Origin: JABDMH01 sp965223165
Lineage (GTDB): Bacteria > Bacteroidota > Bacteroidia > Chitinophagales > Saprospiraceae
Assembly: GCA_965223165.1 (NCBI GenBank)
Contig: CBDCVQ010000009.1
Coordinates: forward strand, 1 to 64,000
DNA length: 64,000 bases
Direction of reading: 5' to 3'
The translations under genes and the position numbers were made by a program. Below, piece by piece: positions 36,287-46,280 of this stretch. Each line of letters starts with the position of its first letter. Within the stretch, counting starts at the first letter, position 1. Under the pieces are notes generated by a model, which worked only from the letters and a program-made list of their open reading frames with translations, had not been told where the DNA came from and made no database searches.

Positions 36287-38716
36287 TTAGCTGCCCACTC
36301 GTTTAGATTCCTCCTCCAGACCCGTCTTTCGTTTTCGGGACTTCACATTTTGGTTCCCAAAATTATAGCTCAAGCTGAGGCTCACCCGACGGCTGTCCCA
36401 GCGTCCGCCGCCCTCTGACAGCAGGCCATTAAACTCCGAGTATCCACTCCAACCACTTTCGTAAAAGATGTCCTGAAAGCTCAGCTTGGCATTCAGCTTA
36501 TTCTGGAGAAATTTCTTTTGCAGCCCCAGGTTAAGACTCCATTGGGTCTCGTATCGGAAGACGCCTCCCCATACGCCCGGACCGGCAAACCAACCCGACA
36601 CCTCGCCCTGAAAGCCCTTGGGTAAGTCGATGGTGGTCTGCTGGAAGATGTTATAGGTCCATGCCTGTACATCAACGATAGCATTGCCCCCGTAATCGGC
36701 TTGATTGTCTAAGTGAGATCCGCTGACATTGAGGTACGTATTCCATCCCTTGGTGACCTGAATCGGTGCACTCACGTTGAGACTATAGATCGATTGCGTT
36801 GCCAGGTTATCCCAAGTGATGAAGTTGGCTCGATCGTCGAAATCTGCCGGACCGATCAGACGTGTGATCTGGTCGGTCGTGTAGCTGTAGCCAAACTTGA
36901 CATTGTAACGGTAGTTGATGGTGTAGCCCAGCTCCAGATTATTCACAATCTCGGGGCGCAGGAATGCATTTCCCTTTTCAAAGGAGAGTTCGCTCAGCTG
37001 ATTTCGAAATGGATTCAGTACGTTGTAGTCCGGTCGATTGATGCGGCGGCCGTAGTTTAGGGATAAAGTGTTCTTCTCCGAGACCTGATAAGTCAATCCT
37101 CCCGACGGAAACCAACTTAGGTAGTTAAAGTGCACAGGCTCCTCCTGCAACTCTGGCAAGAAAGCTTGTAAGTCTCCGGTAGCGTCGGTGTGCTCCGCCC
37201 TCAGACCCAGCGACAGATTCCATTTCTCCCCCAAGGGTGTTGTGAAGTTGGCATAACCAGCGTATACGTTTTCGTCGTATACAAACCGATTGGATTTGAT
37301 GTCATTGCGTATGTCTGTTCCGGCGATCTGATCGAAGAACAAGAAGGTGTTATCCGTGTGGACCATGCTTAACTTCCCTCCCAGTGCCAGGGTACCCTTG
37401 CCGACCTTGGATTCGTAGTCAACCTTAAAAGTGTATATGTCAATGTCGCGGGGAGTATCAAACGTGTTGATTATCTCAGTCAAGAGCAATTCGCCGGAAG
37501 GATCAAAGTACTGGTTGGGCTGATAGCGATAGCTCTCATTTCTAAACCTCCCGTAATCAGCATCGATGTTGAGCGTCTGTCCGTCCTTTTCGTATCGGTA
37601 GTTGATGTTGTAGGTACCCTGAACACGTCCGGCATCGGCGGTCGTATTGGCGACTAGCATGCTGTCGATGCTTGTCGGTGTAGCAGCCTGGGAGATAAGT
37701 AGTCGGTTGATGGTCTTGCGATCACTGAAGGTCTCTCGGCCACCAACGACAAATCCCAGGGTATGATGATCTGTGAGAAATAGATCTGTACCCAAGCGGT
37801 AGTCGTAACCATCATTGGCAAAACGAAACCGGTTATACTCCTCCAACTGGAGGTTGTTTTGCCAGCTCAGGAAGTCCATCTGATGATATTGCCGGGCGCT
37901 TCTAATGCCGGCATTGCCATAAACGTTGAGGGACTTGCTACGAAAGTTTCCGCTGGTGTTGAGATTGCCCCTGGCATAAAAGCCCTGACTGACATTGGTA
38001 CTGACCGTCCCATTCGCCCCCATATTCTTGTCTTTCTTCAGCCGGATATCAATGATGCCGGCATTGCCCTCCGCTTCGTATTTGGCACTAGGGCTAGTGA
38101 TGATGTCCATGCGATCGATTTGCTCGGCCGGCAGATTCTGCAGGTAGTTGGTGAGGTCCTCTCCACTGAGGGGCAACCGTTTGCCATCCACGTAGACGAG
38201 TACCCCTGATCGACTGAGCACACTGATGTTGTCATTGTTGTCCACCAGGACACCCGGTGCCTTGCGTAGGAGCTCGATCGCATTTTGACCAGCGCTATTT
38301 ATGGTGCCCTGCACGTTAAACACGGTGCGGTCGGGCTTGATCTCGACGATAGCCCGTGTGGCGGTGACCGTGGCCGTCTGCAGATCGATACCGCTCGAGA
38401 CAAAGCGCTGCTCACCCAGATCTAATGCTTGCCCCTCTCCGAGCGTCAGGTCAGGAATCAAAAGATCAGCAAAACCCACATAGGTCGCTTTAATCAGGTA
38501 GTCGCCAGCAGACAGGGCTCGAAAGGTGACCTGCCCCATGTCGTCTGTCACTTCGACCTTGATTAGGGCGGTGTCTGCTGCCCGGTGCAGAGCAACATTA
38601 GAGTAGACTACCGGTGCTCCGTCAGCATCGGACAGGCGGGCGGCAATAGAAGCATCTTGGGCGTGGATCAGGGCGCACAACAGTGCACCCATCGAGGTAA
38701 GTGCCAGTGTTTTCAT
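36287..38716 (-). CDS. TonB-dependent outer-membrane beta-barrel protein (OMP_b-brl_3 type)
   Basis: 809 residues from ATG 38716 (MKTLALTSMGALLCALIHAQ signal). An N-terminal carboxypeptidase-regulatory-like domain (~22-105) is followed by a plug (ELLRKAPGVLVDNNDNISVL, VYVDGKRLPLSGEDL, SPSAKYEAEGNAGIIDI) and a C-terminal barrel of the OMP_b-brl_3 family (LSLNYGRRINRPDYNVLNPF). This family often transports peptides, siderophores or unknown solutes. No SusD-like partner is adjacent. Upstream reading in the same frame to 38929 lacks features of a coding start. Confidence 0.93.
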   Translation of the reverse strand: MKTLALTSMGALLCALIHAQDASIAARLSDADGAPVVYSNVALHRAADTALIKVEVTDDMGQVTFRALSAGDYLIKATYVGFADLLIPDLTLGEGQALDLGEQRFVSSGIDLQTATVTATRAIVEIKPDRTVFNVQGTINSAGQNAIELLRKAPGVLVDNNDNISVLSRSGVLVYVDGKRLPLSGEDLTNYLQNLPAEQIDRMDIITSPSAKYEAEGNAGIIDIRLKKDKNMGANGTVSTNVSQGFYARGNLNTSGNFRSKSLNVYGNAGIRSARQYHQMDFLSWQNNLQLEEYNRFRFANDGYDYRLGTDLFLTDHHTLGFVVGGRETFSDRKTINRLLISQAATPTSIDSMLVANTTADAGRVQGTYNINYRYEKDGQTLNIDADYGRFRNESYRYQPNQYFDPSGELLLTEIINTFDTPRDIDIYTFKVDYESKVGKGTLALGGKLSMVHTDNTFLFFDQIAGTDIRNDIKSNRFVYDENVYAGYANFTTPLGEKWNLSLGLRAEHTDATGDLQAFLPELQEEPVHFNYLSWFPSGGLTYQVSEKNTLSLNYGRRINRPDYNVLNPFRNQLSELSFEKGNAFLRPEIVNNLELGYTINYRYNVKFGYSYTTDQITRLIGPADFDDRANFITWDNLATQSIYSLNVSAPIQVTKGWNTYLNVSGSHLDNQADYGGNAIVDVQAWTYNIFQQTTIDLPKGFQGEVSGWFAGPGVWGGVFRYETQWSLNLGLQKKFLQNKLNAKLSFQDIFYESGWSGYSEFNGLLSEGGGRWDSRRVSLSLSYNFGNQNVKSRKRKTGLEEESKRVGS

Positions 38717-39190
38717 AGTCAATTTTGAACTGGACTGCAAAGGAAGCCAACTTTGTGCTGTCCTCCCGCTTATTTCGATGAATCGTAAACATGACTCTGC
38801 AAGCAGCCGCCGGGTTTCAGACAACAGTCGATTTGTCCCCTGGCCGACCAAGATTCCCCGGGATCCGGCAGGACTATCACGGGAATGACTCAGGGCTCGG
38901 ACCGTTTGACACGGATATCGTATTTCCATCGGTTTGGTTTAAGTGAAAGACAATGCATTCCCTGCATTTTGGACATAGTGTCGGATACTTCCACGGAAAT
39001 AGAGGCAGGAAGATGGCTGTCGTCACGTATTGACCCTGCTTAATAGAGATAGGCCAAGCCGCGGAGGATGTTACTTCTAGGTGAGCGATCCGTAGTAACA
39101 AGACTACTAACATGGTGCACTATCCAGACTGAACCCAGTCGCAAAAATTTGTAGCTTGGCACCCCAATTCTGGTTACCAATCCAAATCAA
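38717..39190. other. 474-bp intergenic region between divergent genes
   Basis: No gene or perfect TAnnTTTG box was recognised on either strand. A small inverted repeat GTAGT-AACAAG-ACTAC lies at 39092-39107. The promoters of the outer-membrane receptor and the DUF898 gene must lie here. Confidence 0.4.
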
Positions 39191-40138
39191 ATGAACACCT
39201 CCACCCAATCTCCCCGCCCTGAAGCACACCAACTAGTCTTATACGGCGAGGCCGGCAAGTTGTTTGGCATTATGATACTTAATGCTCTGCTCACCTTCGT
39301 CACCTTAGGCTTATACTATCCCTGGGCGAAGGCCGCCGTCAGAAGATACCTCTGGGAAGAGGTCGATTTAAACGAGGAGAACTTTGTCTTCCACGGTACC
39401 GGTCAGGAGATCTTCAAAGGATTCCTAATGGCCTATGCCATTCTGGCCGTTACCCTTGTTGCGACCCTGCTATTTCCACTTCTTGCTCTGCTCTTTCCCT
39501 TTTTGCTCCTATTGATCTTTGCATTCGCGATTTTCGGCGCCTGGCGGTATCGTCTGAGTCGCACGTCCAGGAGTGGCATCTTCTTTTCGTTTGACGGCAA
39601 CTTTCGCAGCTTCCTCGGTCTATTTGTCACCCACGGCTTCTTGACGATACTCACTTTGGGCATCTACGGGTCCTGGTTTCGAGTCAAGATCCAGCAGTAC
39701 CTCCTTTCTCATACCAAGTTTGGACATCTTCGATTTGACTTTCACGGCACGGGTTCAGACCTCTTTGTTATCAATCTGCTGGGTGCGGTCCTGTTTTATC
39801 CGACCATCGGCATATACGTACCCTGGTATTTAAAGAATAGATTCAATTTTTGGGTGAATCATACTTCCTTGTCGGATGATGAGGGCACCTACTATTTGGA
39901 GTCCAGCCTCACCGGCTCTGAAGCAGCCAGTGTGCTAATTCCCAACTTCTTTGTGTTGTTCTGCACCATAGGCCTGGCTTATCCCTGGACAATGCTTCGT
40001 CGCCTTCGGATGCAGCTTAATCACATCATACTTCCCCCGGAGATTGATTTTGAAACGCTACGTCCCGAGGCTGATCATTTTGACGATGCATCGGGTGACG
40101 CCATGCTGGACATCCTGGATGTGGGCTTCGATATTTGA
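39191..40138 (+). CDS. DUF898 (YjgN-type) membrane protein
   Basis: 315 residues with about six to eight membrane segments arranged in repeated modules. Each has a loop resembling G(T)LGLYYPWAKAAVRRYLW, LTLGIYGSWFRVKIQQYLLS and PTIGIYVPWYLKNRFNFWVN, the diagnostic repeat of DUF898/YjgN. The first 20 residues are hydrophilic. Role unknown; inner membrane. Convergent with the epimerase gene. Confidence 0.93.
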   Translation: MNTSTQSPRPEAHQLVLYGEAGKLFGIMILNALLTFVTLGLYYPWAKAAVRRYLWEEVDLNEENFVFHGTGQEIFKGFLMAYAILAVTLVATLLFPLLALLFPFLLLLIFAFAIFGAWRYRLSRTSRSGIFFSFDGNFRSFLGLFVTHGFLTILTLGIYGSWFRVKIQQYLLSHTKFGHLRFDFHGTGSDLFVINLLGAVLFYPTIGIYVPWYLKNRFNFWVNHTSLSDDEGTYYLESSLTGSEAASVLIPNFFVLFCTIGLAYPWTMLRRLRMQLNHIILPPEIDFETLRPEADHFDDASGDAMLDILDVGFDI

Positions 40139-40144
40139 TCGTTG

Positions 40145-41077
40145 CTACATGCTGGCTACCGCCGCTTTCATCTTGGCGAGGCCAGTCTTGGCCACCTCCA
40201 GCGGGTCCTGCTCCCAGTAGTCACGGTTGAATAACTCCAATGACAGGATGGTCGTCTGCCCAGTGTGCTTCAGATCCCGAAGGACCTGGCCGATCGGAGC
40301 CACCCCATCTCCCGGATAGACCCGATGGCTGTCGTCCATCTCCTGCCGCACGGGGGCTGCCGGATAGTCATTCATGTGAAAGATCTCGATGCGATCTCCA
40401 TCGATCAGCTTGAGGGCATCAAAGTCTGATCCGCCCTTAAAGAGATGATAGACATCGGGCAGGACCTTGGCATCGGGATGACCGCACTCGGCCATCACGT
40501 AGAGCACCTGGCTGATCTTGTGCAAGTTTGCCGAAAAGCCCCAGACTTCTAGTTGCGGCATCACCCCCGTTTCCTTTCCGAGCTCGAGGATGGCATGATA
40601 GCGTTCGGCTGCGCGATCGAGATCTAGGCCCGCTTCCTCGACGGCTCCGGCCGGTGGGGCCGCAATGCGATGACAACCCACTTGTGCCAGCATATCCATT
40701 TCTCTCTTAAGCTGATCGAGTGCGGCGGCTCTAACGTCATCGTCGTCCACAATCCATTGGGCAAATCCGATGGCATCATCCAGGGTCAGTCCCTTATCCT
40801 GCACCATCATCTTCAGATCAGACAATTTGCCTCCCTCCTCCATATACTGCTGCAGCGAGGGCACCCAAATCTCCATGCCATCATAGCCGGCTTCGGCAGC
40901 GATCTCCAGCTCCCTCCAGATGCCGAGCTTTTGGCCCCGAATGGTGCTTGCATTTAAACAAAAGGAAAAAGCGGGGACTTCCTGGCTCTTTGTCCCTTCC
41001 TGTTCGGCACATGCCGAGGGCATTGCCACCGCACTAAGGCCGACACCCAAACCGGTTAAAGCATCTCTTCTGGTCAT
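40145..41077 (-). CDS. Sugar phosphate isomerase/epimerase (xylose-isomerase-like TIM barrel), exported
   Basis: 310 residues from ATG 41077, beginning MTRRDALTGLGVGLSAVAMP with a Tat-like signal. The AP-endonuclease-2/xylose isomerase-like barrel is shown by AEAGYDGMEIWVPSL, GFSANLHKISQVLYVMAECG, VYHLFKGGSDFDALK, EIFHMNDYPAAP and TTILSLELFNRDYW, whose Glu and Asp/His residues bind the metal. Substrate unknown. The sulfatase gene lies directly upstream on the same strand; its stop is 88 bp away. The two may be cotranscribed. Confidence 0.9.
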   Translation of the reverse strand: MTRRDALTGLGVGLSAVAMPSACAEQEGTKSQEVPAFSFCLNASTIRGQKLGIWRELEIAAEAGYDGMEIWVPSLQQYMEEGGKLSDLKMMVQDKGLTLDDAIGFAQWIVDDDDVRAAALDQLKREMDMLAQVGCHRIAAPPAGAVEEAGLDLDRAAERYHAILELGKETGVMPQLEVWGFSANLHKISQVLYVMAECGHPDAKVLPDVYHLFKGGSDFDALKLIDGDRIEIFHMNDYPAAPVRQEMDDSHRVYPGDGVAPIGQVLRDLKHTGQTTILSLELFNRDYWEQDPLEVAKTGLAKMKAAVASM

Positions 41078-41165
41078 TGATATCTGGTTGCGTTCTTGTG
41101 GCCCCGAAAATACAAGTTTCCGATGGAGGCATGGGTACAGAGTACAACAGGTGTGTCCTGCAAGG

Positions 41166-42866
41166 CTACCTCTGGCGCCAATACGTCTCGTGGCCATACG
41201 CGACTCGCTCGCTCGGCAAAACCACCCCATATCGATCACGATAGTCCTCCCACTCCTGGACCAATTCCTCAAGCTTGGCTGGCTGCGTAACCGATAGGTC
41301 CACCTGCTCGGTCCAGTCTGTGTCCAAGTGAAACAGGCTCCATTGCCCCTGACCGTAGGGAGGGTCGAGCCAAAGTGCCTTCCATTCGCCCTTGCGCACC
41401 GCTCTCCGCCCGTAGAGTTCCCAGCAGAGCGCTTGGTCGGCTGTTCTCACGGTCGATTGCCGTCCCCGCAGCCAAGGCAGCCAAGAACGACCATCCATTG
41501 GGTAAATCTTTCGACGGTCATAGTTCGTGTCCGGATGCGCTACACCGGCCAGTTCCAGCACCGTGGGCGCCACATCCATCACGGACAAGACGCTACGATC
41601 CACCTGTCCAACGAGATCCTTGCTGGCCATCGGGTCGCAGATGATCAACGGGCAACGCACCCCGCCCTCAGAGGCAAATGTCTTGTACCAGCGAAACGGC
41701 AGTGAGCTGACATGAGCCCAACCCGGTCCCGTAAACAAATATGAATTGGGCCTCCCCAGATTCTCCTCGCTGTTGTCGTAATGTGTGGCTACAAACGCCT
41801 CGGTGTCTCCAATCGCCAGTACATTGTTGCCCTCGGCCCCATTATCTGCCATGAAAATCACCATGGTTTGGTCCAGCTCACCGATCGAGCGCAGAAAGTC
41901 CAAGACCTGGCCTACGCTCGCATCGAGACGTTCCACCATGGCCGCATAGATCTCCATCGTTCGGGCAGAATGGCGTTGCTCTGCTGGACTCAAATCTTGC
42001 CAAGTCGGCACGTTAGGCGGAAGTGGTGGCATGGGGCAGTCGGCCGGAAGAACCCCCTGTGCCTGGGCCTGATCAAACCGTGCCGCCGCAGTGACCTCGT
42101 AACCTTCATCGTACTTTCCCGCATACAGATCGAGGTATGGATCGGGCACTTGAAGGGGCCAGTGCGGGGCGGTGAAGGAAAGAAAGGAGAAGAAAGGTTT
42201 CCCTTCTGCCTGGGCCTCCCTGATATAGTCGATCACCTGCCCGGCGTAGAAATGACTGGAATAGAAGTCCGCCGGCAAGTCATCGACGTATGATCCGTCC
42301 TCGACGTACAGAGTCTTCTCGTAGAAGGAAAACATCCTTTGCTTATCGCTAAAATGACCGGCACCTCCCTGCAACAAACAAAACGAGCGATCGAAACCAC
42401 GCTGGTTCGGCCAAAGGTCCTCTCGGTGCACAGGATAGGCCTGATGCCATTTGCCCGCGATCGAAGTGTGATAGCCTGCGTCCTGCAGCAATTTGGGAAA
42501 GGTGACTACGTCAAAATTCAAATGCCCTTCATAGCCCCGTACCCCTTGTTGATTCTCTGCCCAATCTCCCTCCATGGTGCCATAGCCACAACGGTGATTG
42601 TCGACCCCTGACAGCAACATACCTCGGGTGGGCGAACAAGTGGGGCCCGTATAAAATGACGAACCGCGCACACCGAGTCGAGCCAGGCGATCCAGATATG
42701 GTGTGGATATCTCACTCCCATAGCATCCCAGATCGCTGTAACCCAGGTCGTCTGCCACGATCAAGAGGACGTTGGGCCGCCTGAGCTCCGTCGTTGCTGA
42801 TCGGCAAGCAAACAACCAGATCGGTGTCAAGATCAGGATTAGCTGTGGCAGGCGCATAAAAGACAT
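41166..42866 (-). CDS. Arylsulfatase-type sulfatase, lipoprotein
   Basis: 566 residues (ATG 42866; a second ATG three codons later). Signal with lipobox LFAC (Cys21). The formylglycine site is C77-S-P-T-R81 in GPTCSPTRGMLLSG; metal ligands are in NVLLIVADDLGYSDLG, and later IFMADNGAEG. It hydrolyses a sulfate ester, probably on a polysaccharide, in the periplasm or at the surface. An anaerobic or FGE-type activating enzyme is needed and is not in the window. It fits the glycan-related genes on both sides. Confidence 0.94.
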   Translation of the reverse strand: MSFMRLPQLILILTPIWLFACRSATTELRRPNVLLIVADDLGYSDLGCYGSEISTPYLDRLARLGVRGSSFYTGPTCSPTRGMLLSGVDNHRCGYGTMEGDWAENQQGVRGYEGHLNFDVVTFPKLLQDAGYHTSIAGKWHQAYPVHREDLWPNQRGFDRSFCLLQGGAGHFSDKQRMFSFYEKTLYVEDGSYVDDLPADFYSSHFYAGQVIDYIREAQAEGKPFFSFLSFTAPHWPLQVPDPYLDLYAGKYDEGYEVTAAARFDQAQAQGVLPADCPMPPLPPNVPTWQDLSPAEQRHSARTMEIYAAMVERLDASVGQVLDFLRSIGELDQTMVIFMADNGAEGNNVLAIGDTEAFVATHYDNSEENLGRPNSYLFTGPGWAHVSSLPFRWYKTFASEGGVRCPLIICDPMASKDLVGQVDRSVLSVMDVAPTVLELAGVAHPDTNYDRRKIYPMDGRSWLPWLRGRQSTVRTADQALCWELYGRRAVRKGEWKALWLDPPYGQGQWSLFHLDTDWTEQVDLSVTQPAKLEELVQEWEDYRDRYGVVLPSERVAYGHETYWRQR

Positions 42867-43271
42867 CCATTTGGAGGTTGATGAAGATACGAGACATTCC
42901 CACTCAGTGGCCTATGTGGTTGACATGTGTGTATGCCACTAACACCAGGCTAGGAAAGGTAGGTGCTACGAGAGGGTAACCAGACCGATTTGGTCTATGA
43001 TCGTCCAACGGTCGCGATCTGATGGCGCGACTACCAAATGGCTGCCCTCACTCTTTGCTAATAGGTCTTCACACATACTTTTGGTGTGTGAGAGTCGTGC
43101 CCATCACTCCCCAATGACAGCCTAGGAACAATGCATTTCGACAGCCCCAAACACATACCAGCATTTCTCATTTTGCAAACAATGGCACTTCCCTGTGTGT
43201 CTGCTACTTTTGTGTACCTTGGAAGTGTCCGACCCGTGCAGAATAATAGTCACCGCCATACTTAGTACAGA
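42867..43271. other. 405-bp intergenic region between sulfatase and ROK operon
   Basis: No gene seen. It contains a good plus-strand promoter with an overlapping inverted repeat near 43054-43091 (listed separately), and a second TACTTTTG box at 43205-43212 lacking a well-spaced -33 element. Confidence 0.5.
43054..43091 (+). promoter_or_regulatory. Predicted promoter with overlapping operator upstream of the ROK-MFS-SIS-GH9 genes
   Basis: TTTG (43054-43057), an 18-bp spacer, then TACTTTTG (43076-43083) match the Bacteroidota promoter consensus. The -7 box lies exactly in the 9-bp gap between perfect inverted repeats TCACACA (43069-43075) and TGTGTGA (43085-43091). That is the geometry of a repressor site that blocks the promoter. 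The leader to the ROK start would be ~180 nt. Confidence 0.55.
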
Positions 43272-44243
43272 ATGGGGAAGAAACTAATTGGCCTCGACCT
43301 GGGAGGCACTAAACTTGCGGCAGCCACTTTCAATCTGGACGGAGAAATGCAACACCGAGAGTATCACCCGCTACACGGCCGTGGAGGGGTGGAGGCAGGG
43401 CAATTCGTGCTTTCCGTGGCGGAACAATTGGTACGCAAAGTGGGCGATGAAGGCGATGAGGTAGTCGCAATCGGTTTGTCCGTGCCGGGCATCGCCTACG
43501 TCGAGCGCGGTGAGGTTTGGGCACCCAACATTCCGGACTGGGACCCCTACCCGATTGCTGAGCATCTACGTACTTTACCGGGCATGGAGCACATGCCACT
43601 GGCCCTCGATAGTGATCGATCGTGTCACGCTCTGGGAGAGTATTGGCAAGGCACCACCCAGGCGTGCGATCATTCTATCTTTATGGCCGTGGGGACAGGC
43701 ATTGGCGCAGGCATCATCGCTCATGGACAAGTACTACGGGGGGCTGGAAACATTGCCGGGGCCATCGGTTGGCTAGCCCTCGACCGCCCCTATCGCCAAG
43801 CATATGATCCCTGTGGCCACTACGAATATCACGCCAGTGGCTCTGGCCTGGCAAAAGTGGCCAAAGAACTTCTCTCTGGAGACAAGAACTATGCAGGGCC
43901 ACTCAGCGAGGCGTCAACTTTGACAGCCAGGGAGATCTTTGAGGCCTACTCGTCCGGTGACCGAGTAGCGACGGCCGTCATCAAGCAGGCCATCGGGTAC
44001 TGGGGCATGGCTGTGGCCAATCTGGTCAGCATATTTAATCCGGATCGGTTTGTCTTTGGAGGCGGAATTTTTGGCCCCGCCTGTCCACTGGTCGATGCCA
44101 TCGCGGAGGAAGCGCGACAATGGGCCCAGCCCATCAGTTTGCAACAGGTTGAATTCTGTTGCTCCGCATTGGGCAGGGACGCCGGATTGTATGGGGCAGG
44201 CTACTTGGCCTTGGAGGCGGCAAATCGACACTCAGATGCATAA
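43272..44243 (+). CDS. ROK-family sugar kinase-like protein without the zinc cysteine motif
   Basis: 323 residues with the ASKHA fold: phosphate-1 loop GLDLGGTKLAAATFN, VPGIAYVERGEVWAPNIPDW, phosphate-2 AVGTGIGAGIIAHGQVLRGAGNIAG, and the adenosine motif IFNPDRFVFGGGIFG. Most ROK kinases have a CxCGxxGCxE zinc site; here the equivalent is DPCGHYEYHASG, keeping one Cys and the Glu. No HTH is present, so it is an enzyme, not a repressor. It probably phosphorylates a hexose or amino sugar taken up by the MFS transporter whose gene overlaps it by 8 bp. Confidence 0.9.
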   Translation: MGKKLIGLDLGGTKLAAATFNLDGEMQHREYHPLHGRGGVEAGQFVLSVAEQLVRKVGDEGDEVVAIGLSVPGIAYVERGEVWAPNIPDWDPYPIAEHLRTLPGMEHMPLALDSDRSCHALGEYWQGTTQACDHSIFMAVGTGIGAGIIAHGQVLRGAGNIAGAIGWLALDRPYRQAYDPCGHYEYHASGSGLAKVAKELLSGDKNYAGPLSEASTLTAREIFEAYSSGDRVATAVIKQAIGYWGMAVANLVSIFNPDRFVFGGGIFGPACPLVDAIAEEARQWAQPISLQQVEFCCSALGRDAGLYGAGYLALEAANRHSDA

Positions 44244-45393
44244 CTCAAATCGCGTATTTGTGGCTGCCTGTCTGGGCATGCTGCTGTTTGGCATTGCCCT
44301 CATATCGCTGGGATCCATCCTGCCGCAAATCGTGGAGAAGTACCAGGTGGATGAGCTGGCAGCCGGCACATTGGCCACCCTGTTGCCCCTCGGCATTCTC
44401 ATCGGCTCCCTGGTCTTTGGTCCCATCGCCGATCGATATGGCTATAAGGGCCTACTCATTGTGGCCTGTCTGCTGGTGATGGCCGGATTCGAGCTGATCG
44501 CCTTTGGTGACGGCTGGACCTGGATCCAGATCTCTGTGCTGCTGGTGGGTCTGGGTGGTGGAGCTCTAAACGGCGCGACCAACGCGGTAGTCGCTGATAT
44601 CAGCGAGGGGGACCGGGGCTCCCGGTTGAGTCTATTGGGTGTATTTTTTGGGGTAGGTGCTTTGGGCATGCCCATGATTCTTGCTCTGCTGCTGCCCATA
44701 TATGAGTTGGAGGCCATCTTGGCCGGCATCGGAGGTTTCATCTTCCTGGTATCCCTGTACTTGGTGTTCACCCGATTCCCCCGACCAAAGCAAGCGCAGG
44801 GATTTCCGATCAAAGAGGGCTTGCGTCTTCTGCAAGACCGCGTCATGCTGGTGCTGGGACTGGTGTTGTTCTTTCAAAGTGGGACGGAAGCACTGATCAA
44901 TAACTGGACGACGAGCTACCTGAATGCAGAGCTGGACATTTCGATTCATCACGCCTTGCTTGCTCTTACGGTGCATGTCGCTGCGTTGACGGCGATGCGA
45001 CTGGCGCTGGGATTTCTCTTGCGACGGCAATCCCTAATTCGAGTCCTGATCGGATCCCTGGTCATCATGATGGGCGGTAGTGTTCTACTGGCGTCCGCAC
45101 AAAGCTACCCCCTGGTATTGGTGGCATTAGCCCTGCTGGGCATCGGATTTGCCGGTGTATTTCCCATCATCCTGGCACGGGTAGGTGACCTCTGGACGGA
45201 ACTGTCGGGTACCGCTTTCAGCATTGCCCTCGTCATCGCCGTGAGCGGCAACATGCTGATCAACTACCTGACGGGTGTGGCGGCCAGTAAGTATGGTTTA
45301 GGCTTGCTGCCCTTGCTGATCATCGGATGCGTCACTTGTCTACTCCTGATCTCCATTTATATTCGTCCCTTATTGCGGACAACACCAACGTAA
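44236..45393 (+). CDS. MFS transporter, sugar-type
   Basis: 385 residues from ATG 44236, overlapping the kinase stop by 8 bp. There are twelve predicted membrane helices; the MFS signature GPIADRYGYKGLL follows helix 2. A soluble loop FPRPKQAQGFPIKE sits mid-protein. The gene order kinase-transporter-isomerase-GH9 suggests import of a sugar released by the GH9 enzyme or a related one. Substrate unknown. Confidence 0.9.
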   Translation: MHNSNRVFVAACLGMLLFGIALISLGSILPQIVEKYQVDELAAGTLATLLPLGILIGSLVFGPIADRYGYKGLLIVACLLVMAGFELIAFGDGWTWIQISVLLVGLGGGALNGATNAVVADISEGDRGSRLSLLGVFFGVGALGMPMILALLLPIYELEAILAGIGGFIFLVSLYLVFTRFPRPKQAQGFPIKEGLRLLQDRVMLVLGLVLFFQSGTEALINNWTTSYLNAELDISIHHALLALTVHVAALTAMRLALGFLLRRQSLIRVLIGSLVIMMGGSVLLASAQSYPLVLVALALLGIGFAGVFPIILARVGDLWTELSGTAFSIALVIAVSGNMLINYLTGVAASKYGLGLLPLLIIGCVTCLLLISIYIRPLLRTTPT

Positions 45394-45491
45394 GGGCGGA
45401 GCTAGTCGTCTCAAACCATCTTATGGCCGTCCATTTTGACAGAATCTAAGAATCAGAACTCAACAGACAAACGATATTTAAAACACTTACA

Positions 45492-46256
45492 ATGACACTT
45501 GCAAAACGCTGGCTAGACGGAGCCAGATCCACCATGGACCAAATCGAAAGCACCCAGATGGACAACATCCGAAAGGCCGCCAGCGCAATGGCGGACACCA
45601 TCGCAGCAGAACGCTGGGTGCACACCTTTGGCTGTGGCCATGCGACCATACCCGTAGAGGAAATGTATCCACGGATCGGCGGTTTCGTCGGGTTTCATCC
45701 CATCGTGGAGCTGCCGCTCACCTTCTTCACCAACATCGTAGGCCAAATGGGTGTGCATCAATTTGTATTCCTGGAGCGTGTGGAGGGCTACGGCACCCAG
45801 ATGATGAAAGGTCACAATTTTGACGAGCGGGACTGCTTATGGATCTTTTCGCACTCGGGCATCAATGCCGTCAATATTGACGTGGCCCTGGAAGGTAAGA
45901 GACAGGGCATGACGGTCATCGCTTATGGGTCGGTAGCTGCGGCGGAAGGTAAATCCACGCGACATTCATCAGGCAAGACCCTTTTTGAGATTGCCGATAT
46001 CTGCGTGGATTCGTGTGCCCCAGCTCAAGACGCCATGGTACCGCTCAAGAACCATGTGGACAAGATCGCCCCGGTATCCACCATGGCATTTGTCACCACC
46101 GTATGGATGACGATTGCTACCGTAGCAGAGATGCTGGCAGACAGAGGCGAAAAGCTCTATATTCATCCCTCGCACAATGTGCCCGGAGATACCACCGCCA
46201 AGGATCGCCTGGATGAAGCACTGGCTGCCTATAAGGAGCGCATCAAGGGTGTTTGA
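45492..46256 (+). CDS. SIS-domain sugar isomerase (UPF0309-like)
   Basis: 254 residues: one SIS phosphosugar-binding domain with HTFGCGHATIPVEEMYPRIG, LWIFSHSGINAVNIDVALEG and STMAFVTTVWMTIATVAEML. Such proteins isomerise or bind phosphosugars, including amino sugars. It follows the MFS gene by 98 bp and precedes GH9 by 24 bp. Together with the ROK kinase it would form the intracellular steps of the sugar pathway. Confidence 0.88.
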   Translation: MTLAKRWLDGARSTMDQIESTQMDNIRKAASAMADTIAAERWVHTFGCGHATIPVEEMYPRIGGFVGFHPIVELPLTFFTNIVGQMGVHQFVFLERVEGYGTQMMKGHNFDERDCLWIFSHSGINAVNIDVALEGKRQGMTVIAYGSVAAAEGKSTRHSSGKTLFEIADICVDSCAPAQDAMVPLKNHVDKIAPVSTMAFVTTVWMTIATVAEMLADRGEKLYIHPSHNVPGDTTAKDRLDEALAAYKERIKGV

Positions 46257-46280
46257 CGCTGATGCCTAATCCCTAACAAA

